A DNA stretch of 49,872 nucleotides from an uncultured Actinomycetes bacterium (GTDB lineage: Bacteria; Actinomycetota; Actinomycetes; Nanopelagicales; Nanopelagicaceae), in assembly GCA_903897155.1 (NCBI GenBank), contig CAIUAO010000023.1:1-49872 (forward strand), given 5' to 3'. The position numbers and the translations under genes were made by a program. Below are positions 38,573-47,510 of this stretch, piece after piece (the first letter of the stretch is position 1; every line of letters starts with the position of its first letter). Below the pieces are notes generated by a model that saw only the letters and a program-made list of their open reading frames with translations, searched no databases and was not told where the DNA came from.

Positions 38573-39301
38573 TTAAGGGCAAACCCGTCCAGACTTTTCA
38601 AATGCCGCGTATGTAATAGGCATTAATTTCGCAAAATGCTCTTCCATTTTTTCGGCAACCATCTCAATTTCCCGCTGTGGATAGCTTGGGAAATGAGATC
38701 CTTCCCTAGAGGTGCGAAGTGATAAAAAGTTCATAAGTGCACGTGCGTTCATCGTCACATACATAGATGAATACAAGGTCACAGGCAAAACGGCACGAGC
38801 AACTTCACGAGCAACGCCAGCATCTAACATCTTCTTGTAATTTTCATAGGCAACTGTGCAACTCTCCTTGATTGCACCTACTGTTAGATCAAATTGTTCT
38901 TGGGTGCCATCTACAAATGTGTAGGCACCAGCTTTGCCAATTTGAACTAATTTACGATCCTTGCTTGGAACATAAAAAACTGGGCGCAACTCACGGTAAC
39001 GACCACTCTCCTCGTTATATGAGGCGATGCGATGGCGCATAAATTCACGAAACACGAAGATCGGCGCAGAGACAAAGAAGGTCATTGAGGTGTGCTCGAA
39101 GGGTGACCCATGGCGTTCTCTAGCCAAATAATTAATCAAACCTTCAGCCTTGCTCGCGTCGCTATCGACATCTTCTAGTGATTTATCTCCGGCAGTTGAG
39201 ACTCTTGCCGCCCAGATCACATCAGAATCGCTCGCGCTTGATTTCACAAGCTCGACCGTCATATCGTCACGGAAAACTATTGGGAAATGCTCTTCGCTCA
39301 T
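38573..39301 (-). CDS. thyX: Flavin-dependent thymidylate synthase ThyX
   Basis: ThyX methylates dUMP to dTMP with methylene-tetrahydrofolate and FAD, without making dihydrofolate. The defining motif R-H-R-x2-S-x-N-E-x-S-x-R-Y is present as 'RHRIASYNEESGRY' (89-102), and 'GSPFEHTSMTFFV' and 'SLRTSREGSHFP' are also typical. The 242 residues match the family. TAGGGT six bases before the ATG suggests leaderless transcription. It is divergent from azlC. GlyA, also in this window, supplies its one-carbon cofactor. Confidence 0.97.
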   Translation of the reverse strand: MSEEHFPIVFRDDMTVELVKSSASDSDVIWAARVSTAGDKSLEDVDSDASKAEGLINYLARERHGSPFEHTSMTFFVSAPIFVFREFMRHRIASYNEESGRYRELRPVFYVPSKDRKLVQIGKAGAYTFVDGTQEQFDLTVGAIKESCTVAYENYKKMLDAGVAREVARAVLPVTLYSSMYVTMNARALMNFLSLRTSREGSHFPSYPQREIEMVAEKMEEHFAKLMPITYAAFEKSGRVCP

Positions 39302-39307
39302 GTGGCG

Positions 39308-39313
39308 ACCCTA
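39308..39313 (-). promoter_or_regulatory. Leaderless-type -10 element for thyX
   Basis: TAGGGT on the minus strand, then CGCCAC, then ATG at 39301. Confidence 0.55.
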
Positions 39314-39357
39314 TCTATCTCTCCCCTAACCCCAAGGGATTAAGGCAGAATGTCGGC

Positions 39358-39996
39358 GTGTCAGTGAAGAGAGATTCCATAGGGGTAGGTGTTTCTGTCG
39401 GCGCCGCTGGTGTTGCATTTGGATCAGTTGCAATTGCAGGACACTTTACGGTTGCTCAGGCGTGTGTGCTATCTCTCTTACTTTTCTCTGGAGCATCCCA
39501 ATTCGCACTCGTCGGTGTGATGAGTTCTGGAGGAAGCCCGCTAGCGGCAATTTTGACAGGAACATTCCTTGGAAGTCGCAATGGTTTATATGGCACACGA
39601 ATGGCTAGTATCTTAAAAAATCGTGGATGGCGCAGAGTTGTTGCCGCACAAATAACAATTGATGAATCAACGGGAATGGCTATAGCTCAGGAAGAAACAG
39701 ATCAACAGCACACTGCATTCTGGTTTACTGGCTTTGCAGTATTTTTCTTCTGGAACATCTGCACATTCCTAGGCGCAGTTGGCGCAAAGGCGATTGGAGA
39801 CACTGCTGCTTGGGGTTTAGACGTTGTCTCACCTGTCGTCTTTATTGCAGTTCTCTGGCCAAGGTTGACAACTCGAAACCTTAAACTTGCCGCGCTTGCT
39901 GCATTCACATGGGCGCTATGCATTACAGAAGTTGTGCCATCTGGTGTGCCAATTTTAACGACAGTGGCTATTGCCGTATTTGTTGGGTGGAAATAA
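39358..39996 (+). CDS. azlC: AzlC family branched-chain amino acid exporter subunit
   Basis: AzlC is the large subunit of a two-component exporter of branched-chain amino acids. From GTG 39358 the protein has 212 residues with about six helices, beginning 'VSVKRDSIGVGVSVGAAGVAFG'. 'LLLFSGASQFALVGVMSSGG' is the family hallmark. The ORF-track start at 39178 lies within the antisense of thyX and adds a basic, non-homologous stretch, so it is rejected. GTG 39364 is an alternative; GTG 39358 has CAGAAT six bases upstream. azlD overlaps the stop by one base. Confidence 0.87.
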   Translation: MSVKRDSIGVGVSVGAAGVAFGSVAIAGHFTVAQACVLSLLLFSGASQFALVGVMSSGGSPLAAILTGTFLGSRNGLYGTRMASILKNRGWRRVVAAQITIDESTGMAIAQEETDQQHTAFWFTGFAVFFFWNICTFLGAVGAKAIGDTAAWGLDVVSPVVFIAVLWPRLTTRNLKLAALAAFTWALCITEVVPSGVPILTTVAIAVFVGWK

Positions 39997-40307
39997 TGAG
40001 TAGCAAATGGATCGCGGTGCTCGTAACAGGGGTCCTCTGCTTTATTCTTAAATACGTAGGACACTCCATCCCGGCAAAGTGGCTCGAGCGTCCACGCATT
40101 AGCCGAATTACTACTCTGATTCCGATCGTTTTACTGAGCGCTTTAGTAGGAATCCAGGCGTTTACGACTCAAACCAAATTCACAGTTGACCATAGGCTTT
40201 CAGGAATCATTATTGGAGCGGGTTCGGTAATAGCAAAGCTGCCATTTCCAGTAACTATTATTCTGGCAATGGCAGCTTCGGCAATTACTTACAGATTAAA
40301 GATTTAA
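39996..40307 (+). CDS. azlD: AzlD family branched-chain amino acid exporter subunit
   Basis: This small (103-residue) membrane protein is the partner of AzlC. It has three to four helices: 'WIAVLVTGVLCFILKYVG', 'LIPIVLLSALVGIQAF', and 'LSGIIIGAGSVIAKL', with the family 'RPRISRITTLIPIVLLSALV' block. The ATG at 39996 shares its first base with the azlC stop (TAATG) and is preferred to the ORF-track start at 39909, which lies inside azlC. The stop interlocks with the mycoredoxin stop (TTAA). Confidence 0.88.
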   Translation: MSSKWIAVLVTGVLCFILKYVGHSIPAKWLERPRISRITTLIPIVLLSALVGIQAFTTQTKFTVDHRLSGIIIGAGSVIAKLPFPVTIILAMAASAITYRLKI

Positions 40308-40558
40308 AGAATAGAGAGTTCTTCCAGCTTTGCTTCAAGAGCTAAATCTGAAGGCTCAGTCAGATGAGTTCCATCAGAGAAAACAATCACAGGGATTGAC
40401 TTAGCACCGCCATTGATTTCAATGACCTTATCTGCCGCTGAGAGGTCTTTTTCAACATCTACGTAGTTGTATGTAACCTTATGTGAATCTAAATACGCTT
40501 TTGAACGGCGGCAATCTCCACACCAATCGGCACCATACATTGTTATTTCTTTTGACAT
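40304..40558 (-). CDS. Glutaredoxin-like / mycoredoxin-like protein
   Basis: This 84-residue thioredoxin-fold protein has the active-site motif 'WCGDC' (C13, C16), followed by 'SIPVIVFSDG' with the cis-proline of the fold. It resembles mycoredoxin-1 of Actinobacteria, which reduces mycothiol mixed disulfides, though the mycobacterial motif is CGYC. The Shine-Dalgarno sequence AGGAGAAG supports the ATG. It follows dapB by 30 bases on the same strand. Confidence 0.85.
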   Translation of the reverse strand: MSKEITMYGADWCGDCRRSKAYLDSHKVTYNYVDVEKDLSAADKVIEINGGAKSIPVIVFSDGTHLTEPSDLALEAKLEELSIL

Positions 40559-40588
40559 TTTCTTCTCCTATTACTTGTTGATTTAAGT

Positions 40589-42606
<2,018 letters not shown>

Positions 42607-42616
42607 TAATTATTGA

Positions 42617-44824
42617 TTATTCAGCAGAGTCTGTTGGAGTTGTTCCATCAGCTAAAACTGGGACCAAAGAGAACTTGCCCTTTGGATCAATCTCATTGAT
42701 CTCAACTTCAATCTTATCTCCGACCTTCATCACTTCTTCAAGGTTCTCAATGCGCTTTCCGCCATGCATCTTGCGAATTTGCGAGATGTGGAGCAAGCCA
42801 TCTTTACCAGGAACCAAAGAGATAAATGCGCCGAATGTTGCAAGCTTTACAACGCTACCGTTGAAACGCTCTCCAACCTTTGGAACAATCGGATTAGCGA
42901 TTGCATCAATCATCTTCTTTGCAGCTTCTGCTTGAGATCCTTCAAGAGCTCCAATGTAGATAGTTCCATCGTCTTCGATGGTGATATCTGCGCCTGTCTC
43001 ATCTTGAATCTGATTAATCATCTTGCCCTTAGGTCCGATGATCGCACCGATCAAATCAACAGGGACCTTGATTGAAATGATGCGAGGAGCAAGAAGGCTC
43101 ATCTCATCAGGAGCATCAATTGCTTGGGTCATGATGTCGAGGATGAATAGACGAGCTTCCTTTGCCTGCAGGAGCGCAGAAGCAAGTACTGAAGCAGGAA
43201 TTCCATCAAGCTTTGTATCAAGTTGAAGTGCTGTAACGAAATCCTTCGTTCCGGCAACCTTGAAGTCCATATCTCCGAATGCATCTTCGGCGCCCAAAAT
43301 GTCTGTAAGTGCGACATATTCAGTCTTGCCATCAACTTGATCTGAGATAAGACCCATAGCAATACCTGCAACTAGCGCCTTAAGTGGCACACCAGCATTA
43401 AGTAGCGACATGGTTGAAGCACACACAGAACCCATGGATGTTGATCCATTTGAACCTAGTGCTTCTGAAACTTGACGAATTGCATATGGAAATTCTTCGC
43501 GTGTTGGAAGAACTGGAAGCAATGCGCGCTCTGCAAGTGCACCGTGGCCGATTTCGCGACGCTTTGGTGAACCAACACGACCTGTCTCGCCTACTGAGTA
43601 AGGAGGGAAGTTGTAGTTGTGCATATAACGCTTATGGTGTTCAGGACTCAATGTGTCGAGTTGCTGTTCCATCTTGAGCATATTCAAAGTTGTAACACCA
43701 AGAATTTGTGTCTCACCACGTTCAAAGATTGCTGAACCGTGAACACGAGGCATAACTTCAACCTCTGCTGTAATTGCACGAATATCACGAACTCCGCGAC
43801 CATCAATACGAATCTTGTCGCGCAATACACGCTGACGTACTGACTTCTTGGTAACTGAGCGAAGCGCTGCAGAAACTTCCTTCTCACGGCCTTCAAATGA
43901 GACAGCGAAATGTTCCTTGTTGACTGCATTGATCTCATCAAGCTTGGTCTCACGTTCTTGCTTTCCAGCAATTGTAAGCGCCTTTGCGATGTCGTCTGCT
44001 GCAGCCTTTTCAACTGCTGCATAAACATCATCTTGATACTCCAAGTAGACAGGGAATTCACCAGTTGGCTTTGCGGCAACCTTTGAAAGTTCATTTTGTG
44101 CATTGCATAGCGCACGGATAAATGGCTTTGCAGCCTCTAGCCCTTGGCCAACAATCTCTTCAGTTGGAGCCTGTGCTCCATCCTTGATCAGACCAATTGT
44201 CTGTGTTGTCGCTTCAGCTTCAACCATGATGATTGCAATGTCATCACCAGCAATTGTTCCAGCAACAACCATGTCAAAGACTGCCTTCTCCAAATCAGAG
44301 TGATTTGGGAATGCAACCCATTGGCCTTCAATCAAAGCAACGCGAACGCCGCCGATTGGACCCGTGAATGGCAATCCAGCAAGTTGTGTTGACATTGATG
44401 CCGCGTTGATAGCAAGTACGTCATACATGTGATCAGGGTTGAGCGCCATAACTGTGACAACAACCTGAACTTCATTACGCAATCCTTTAACGAATGCAGG
44501 GCGAAGGGGGCGGTCAATAAGGCGGCATGTAAGGATCGCATCTTCTGATGGACGACCTTCGCGGCGAAAGAATGATCCTGGGATCTTTCCTGCTGCATAC
44601 ATACGCTCTTCAACATCAACAGTCAGTGGGAAGAAATCAAATTGATCTTTCGGCTGCTTTGATGCTGTTGTTGCAGACAGAAGCATTGAGTCATCATCTA
44701 GATAAACCAGTGCTGTTCCTGCTGCTTGCTTTGCGAGGCGTCCTGTTTCAAAACGGATCTCGCGCTTTCCAAACTTGCCATTGTCGATTTTCGCAACGGC
44801 GAACTTCACATCTTGACCCTCCAT
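42617..44824 (-). CDS. pnp: Polyribonucleotide nucleotidyltransferase (PNPase)
   Basis: PNPase degrades RNA 3'-5' by phosphorolysis and can also add tails; in many actinobacteria it works with RNase E/J. The 735 residues show two RNase PH domains, with '[21 protein letters not shown]' (start '[20 protein letters not shown]') and '[19 protein letters not shown]' in the second, a KH domain ('[17 protein letters not shown]') and a C-terminal S1 domain. GGAG seven bases before the ATG is the ribosome-binding site and falls within a leader hairpin. Confidence 0.98.
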   Translation of the reverse strand: MEGQDVKFAVAKIDNGKFGKREIRFETGRLAKQAAGTALVYLDDDSMLLSATTASKQPKDQFDFFPLTVDVEERMYAAGKIPGSFFRREGRPSEDAILTCRLIDRPLRPAFVKGLRNEVQVVVTVMALNPDHMYDVLAINAASMSTQLAGLPFTGPIGGVRVALIEGQWVAFPNHSDLEKAVFDMVVAGTIAGDDIAIIMVEAEATTQTIGLIKDGAQAPTEEIVGQGLEAAKPFIRALCNAQNELSKVAAKPTGEFPVYLEYQDDVYAAVEKAAADDIAKALTIAGKQERETKLDEINAVNKEHFAVSFEGREKEVSAALRSVTKKSVRQRVLRDKIRIDGRGVRDIRAITAEVEVMPRVHGSAIFERGETQILGVTTLNMLKMEQQLDTLSPEHHKRYMHNYNFPPYSVGETGRVGSPKRREIGHGALAERALLPVLPTREEFPYAIRQVSEALGSNGSTSMGSVCASTMSLLNAGVPLKALVAGIAMGLISDQVDGKTEYVALTDILGAEDAFGDMDFKVAGTKDFVTALQLDTKLDGIPASVLASALLQAKEARLFILDIMTQAIDAPDEMSLLAPRIISIKVPVDLIGAIIGPKGKMINQIQDETGADITIEDDGTIYIGALEGSQAEAAKKMIDAIANPIVPKVGERFNGSVVKLATFGAFISLVPGKDGLLHISQIRKMHGGKRIENLEEVMKVGDKIEVEINEIDPKGKFSLVPVLADGTTPTDSAE

Positions 44825-44831
44825 GGGTCAT

Positions 44832-44867
44832 CTCCATTTCTCAGCTCGCTGCACATTAGGAAATGGA
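44832..44867 (-). promoter_or_regulatory. Leader hairpin covering the pnp ribosome-binding site
   Basis: TCCATTTC (44833-44840) and GAAATGGA (44860-44867) are an eight-base perfect inverted repeat with a 19-base loop. In the mRNA the 3' arm includes GGA of the pnp Shine-Dalgarno sequence, so folding would hide it. Confidence 0.5.
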
Positions 44868-44868
44868 T

Positions 44869-44880
44869 CTTCGATCGAAG
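44869..44880. repeat. 12-base palindrome in pnp leader
   Basis: CTTCGATCGAAG is a perfect palindrome directly 5' (on the mRNA) of the Shine-Dalgarno hairpin. Confidence 0.45.
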
Positions 44881-44894
44881 TTCACGGAGATTTT

Positions 44895-44919
44895 GGTCCG
44901 TAAACCACTACCGAGGACC
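44895..44919 (-). terminator. Possible hairpin between rpsO and pnp
   Basis: GGTCC and GGACC form a five-base stem enclosing 15 bases, followed on the minus strand by AAAA rather than a U-tract. It may be a weak terminator or a processing stem like those in other pnp leaders. Confidence 0.3.
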
Positions 44920-44949
44920 GATTAACTAAAGAGCGAACTGTTACTTAAA

Positions 44950-45219
44950 TTAGCGGCGAATACCGAGCTTTTCGATAATCGCTCTGTAACGAGTTACATC
45001 TGTCTTTGCAAGGTATTGCAAAATACGGCGACGCTTACCAACCAACAACAAGAGTCCACGACGGTTGTGGTGATCATTCTTATTAGTCTTGAGGTGTTCG
45101 GTAATTTCTTCGATACGGCGAGAAAGCAAAGCAATCTGTGCTTCAGGACTTCCTGTGTCAGTGGCGGAAGCGCCGTACTTTGCGATGATCTCTTTTTTCT
45201 CTGCTGGCTGTAAGGCCAT
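44950..45219 (-). CDS. rpsO: 30S ribosomal protein S15
   Basis: S15 is a primary 16S rRNA-binding protein of the small subunit platform. The 89-residue protein is full length, with '[20 protein letters not shown]' and '[20 protein letters not shown]' conserved. AAGGAG six bases before ATG is its ribosome-binding site. A separate leader with a long inverted repeat precedes it. rpsO-pnp order is conserved across most bacteria. Confidence 0.98.
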   Translation of the reverse strand: MALQPAEKKEIIAKYGASATDTGSPEAQIALLSRRIEEITEHLKTNKNDHHNRRGLLLLVGKRRRILQYLAKTDVTRYRAIIEKLGIRR

Positions 45220-45245
45220 GTGGCACTCCTTCTACTGTCACGAGG

Positions 45246-45308
45246 GCCTCGGTGTGATTCACGAAGGCTCAAGTTCTCGCTTTGTGCACATAACTTACCA
45301 GCCGAGGC
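45246..45308 (-). promoter_or_regulatory. Inverted repeat in rpsO leader, possible S15 autoregulatory structure
   Basis: GCCTCGG (45246-45252) and CCGAGGC (45302-45308) pair over a 49-base interval in the leader upstream of rpsO. In several bacterial groups S15 represses its own mRNA through leader structures that differ between lineages; whether this one does so is inferred. Confidence 0.4.
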
Positions 45309-45314
45309 ACAGAG

Positions 45315-45337
45315 GTGAGAAATCGTGAGGATTTCAC
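45315..45337 (-). terminator. Possible hairpin after ribF
   Basis: GTGA-AATC pairs with GATT-TCAC (with a two-base bulge) around a five-base loop, two bases after the ribF stop. No U-tract follows. Confidence 0.3.
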
Positions 45338-45339
45338 GC

Positions 45340-46203
45340 CTAGGAAGTGAGGGCTTTTGCTTGCTCGCAGTCACGCTTCATTTGCTCAAGTAGTGGGTCT
45401 AAGCCATCAAACTTCAAAGTGTCGCGGAGTCTAAATCCAAATTCTAATTTAGCTTCTTGATCATATAAATCTAAACCGGTTTGATCAATTGCATATGCCT
45501 CAACTTGGCGACCTCTTACGCCAGGAAAAGTTGGATTTGTGCCAATAGATATTGCTGCTTGCCATCTAATCCCACCGACGCTGAGCCAACCTGCATAAAC
45601 ACCATCTGCTGGAACAGTTGCATTCTCAGCTAGTCCAATATTTGCAGTTGGATAACCAATCTCACGGCCTCTTTTTTCACCATGAACGACTGGCCCTTTA
45701 AGGTAATAATTCCTAGTAAGTAATTCATTTGCTCTCTCAATATCTCCGTCGATCACAAGTGCACGGATACGAGAAGAGGAGATAGCGCTTCCTCTATCTT
45801 CTTCCAGATTCACGCCTGTCACACCGAAGCTACCTGCATGTTTCTTTAGGTACTCAACATTTCCTGCAGCTTTATGCCCGAATGTGAAGTTCTCCCCCAC
45901 CGTGACATGTGTAGCTTTCAACTGTTTCTGAAGTACTTCAGAGATAAATTCATCAGGACTTTTGGAAGCAAACTCTTTTGTGAATGGGAGAACAATAACC
46001 TCGGATGCACCATGCTCTTTTAGTAAAGTAATACGGTCAGCAATTCTCAGAATCGCAGATGGCGTACGCTCGGGAGCAAAAATTGAAGTTGGGTGTGGAT
46101 CAAAAGTAAGAACAGTGACAGGGCCATGCTCGGCGGCAGCAGCAAGAATCTTCTGGTGGCCCTTATGAACACCATCAAATATTCCAATAGCAACAGATGT
46201 CAT
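45340..46203 (-). CDS. ribF: Bifunctional riboflavin kinase / FAD synthetase
   Basis: RibF phosphorylates riboflavin to FMN and adenylates FMN to FAD. The N-terminal nucleotidyltransferase motif is 'GIFDGVHKGHQ' (7-17) and 'ISSSRIRALV' is its second motif; the kinase half carries 'GREIGYPTANIGL'. The protein is 287 residues, short at the N-terminus by roughly 15 residues compared with usual actinobacterial RibF. An in-frame TGA five codons upstream means there is no longer form. It follows truB by four bases. Confidence 0.95.
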   Translation of the reverse strand: MTSVAIGIFDGVHKGHQKILAAAAEHGPVTVLTFDPHPTSIFAPERTPSAILRIADRITLLKEHGASEVIVLPFTKEFASKSPDEFISEVLQKQLKATHVTVGENFTFGHKAAGNVEYLKKHAGSFGVTGVNLEEDRGSAISSSRIRALVIDGDIERANELLTRNYYLKGPVVHGEKRGREIGYPTANIGLAENATVPADGVYAGWLSVGGIRWQAAISIGTNPTFPGVRGRQVEAYAIDQTGLDLYDQEAKLEFGFRLRDTLKFDGLDPLLEQMKRDCEQAKALTS

Positions 46204-46207
46204 GGCG

Positions 46208-47086
46208 TTATTCTTTCACGGAAACCATAATCGGAGTTGCCACAAGGCATCCTCCAGAATTCTCATTACGAAGCAAACCTGCAAAATCACCATCGGGCGT
46301 AAGCGCGGCGACAACGCCATCGTGGCTATTTAAAGTGATGGTCCTTCCAAATGAAATTTCTGAAATCTCCGTCATATCAAGTGTCCGACTAGGAAGAATT
46401 TTTCCAATGCCTGCAGCAGTGCTCATCATCTCTGCGCTCTCCCACTCAGCACTTTCTTCAATCCTGAAAGGTGAAACCAGATACCTGCGAAGCTTGATTA
46501 GATGACCGCCAACACCAAGTGACTCTCCTAAATCCCTAGCAATAGCGCGAATATATGTTCCTGCAGAGCATTCAACGCCAACATGAATTTCAATGGAGTC
46601 TTCACTTCTTTCAATTGAAGTAATTGTTAGCTCATAAATAGTGACATCACGGGGTGGCAATTCAACTATCTCACCTTCGCGCACACGTTGGTGAGCAGTT
46701 TTTCCGTCCACTTTAATCGCGGAAACAGAACTAGGTCGCTGAGAGATCTCTCCCACCATCGCCTCTAATATTTTCTTAATTTGTTCATCAGTAATGACTG
46801 AAAGCTTAAGAGGATCAGCTTTAAATATAACTTCACCTTCAACATCATCTGTGACGGTAGCTTTACCCAGGGAGATAACGGCTTCGTAGCCTTTTCTGCC
46901 ATCAGTGACATATTGCAGAAGCCTGGTCGCATTACCAATGCCAAGAACAAGTACTCCAGTTGCCATCGGATCTAGCGTTCCAGCATGGCCTACTTTTTTT
47001 GTTCCAAAGCGCTTGCGAACCTTTGCCACAACATCATGGCTTGTCATTCCTACCGTTTTATTAACGAGCAAGAATCCGTTAGTCAT
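46208..47086 (-). CDS. truB: tRNA pseudouridine(55) synthase TruB
   Basis: TruB makes pseudouridine-55 in the T-loop of tRNAs. The catalytic Asp is D39 in 'HAGTLDPMATG'; 'NGFLLVNKTVGMTSHDVV' is the conserved N-terminus. I start at ATG 47084-47086 (292 residues), seven bases after the rbfA stop. The ORF-track start at 47197 lies inside rbfA and adds a non-homologous 37 residues, so it is rejected. Confidence 0.94.
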   Translation of the reverse strand: MTNGFLLVNKTVGMTSHDVVAKVRKRFGTKKVGHAGTLDPMATGVLVLGIGNATRLLQYVTDGRKGYEAVISLGKATVTDDVEGEVIFKADPLKLSVITDEQIKKILEAMVGEISQRPSSVSAIKVDGKTAHQRVREGEIVELPPRDVTIYELTITSIERSEDSIEIHVGVECSAGTYIRAIARDLGESLGVGGHLIKLRRYLVSPFRIEESAEWESAEMMSTAAGIGKILPSRTLDMTEISEISFGRTITLNSHDGVVAALTPDGDFAGLLRNENSGGCLVATPIMVSVKE

Positions 47087-47093
47087 CGATAAC

Positions 47094-47510
47094 CTATTCG
47101 TGACTCTTATATGGGTCAGATTCACCAATGGGCTTTGCTTGTGCACGAAGCTTCGCAAGTTCGGCATCAGCAGCTCGGACAGATGACATAAGGTCATTCA
47201 TCGCTGTTGCTGATTCCTGTAAACCATCTGCAAAAAACTCAATAGTTGGCGTAATACGCAGACCAAGGGCATTGCCAACTTCTCGGCGAACTAACCCCCT
47301 GGAAGATGAAAGTGCTGCCGCTGTTGCTGATTGAGCATCACCATCGCCCAGTACGGTATAAAAAACTGATGCTTGTTGTAGGTCACCAGTTACTCGAACA
47401 TCTGTGATCGTGATGAAACCAAGGCGTGGATCTTTTACCTTGGTCTCTAACGTTATTGCGATCACTTCTTTAATGCGATCGGCAACTTTCAGGGCGCGAT
47501 TAGAAGGCAT
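47094..47510 (-). CDS. rbfA: Ribosome-binding factor A
   Basis: RbfA matures the 5' end of 16S rRNA on the 30S subunit. 'RALKVADRIKEVIAITLETKVKDPR' (here in part 'ADRIKEVIAITLETKVKDPR'), 'FITITDVRVTGDLQQASVFY' and 'RREVGNALGLRITPTIEFFAD' are the family blocks (KH-type fold). The 138 residues are normal. The start follows directly after the infB stop, and truB follows, the standard infB-rbfA-truB order. Confidence 0.96.
   Translation of the reverse strand: MPSNRALKVADRIKEVIAITLETKVKDPRLGFITITDVRVTGDLQQASVFYTVLGDGDAQSATAAALSSSRGLVRREVGNALGLRITPTIEFFADGLQESATAMNDLMSSVRAADAELAKLRAQAKPIGESDPYKSHE

Noticed and set aside
39178-39357. N-terminal extension of azlC in the ORF track
   Set aside because: It lies antisense to thyX, is basic and non-hydrophobic, and has no homology to AzlC; the gene start is put at GTG 39358.
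47087-47197. N-terminal extension of truB in the ORF track
   Set aside because: It overlaps rbfA by more than 100 bases, while TruB similarity starts at 'MTNGFLLVNK'.
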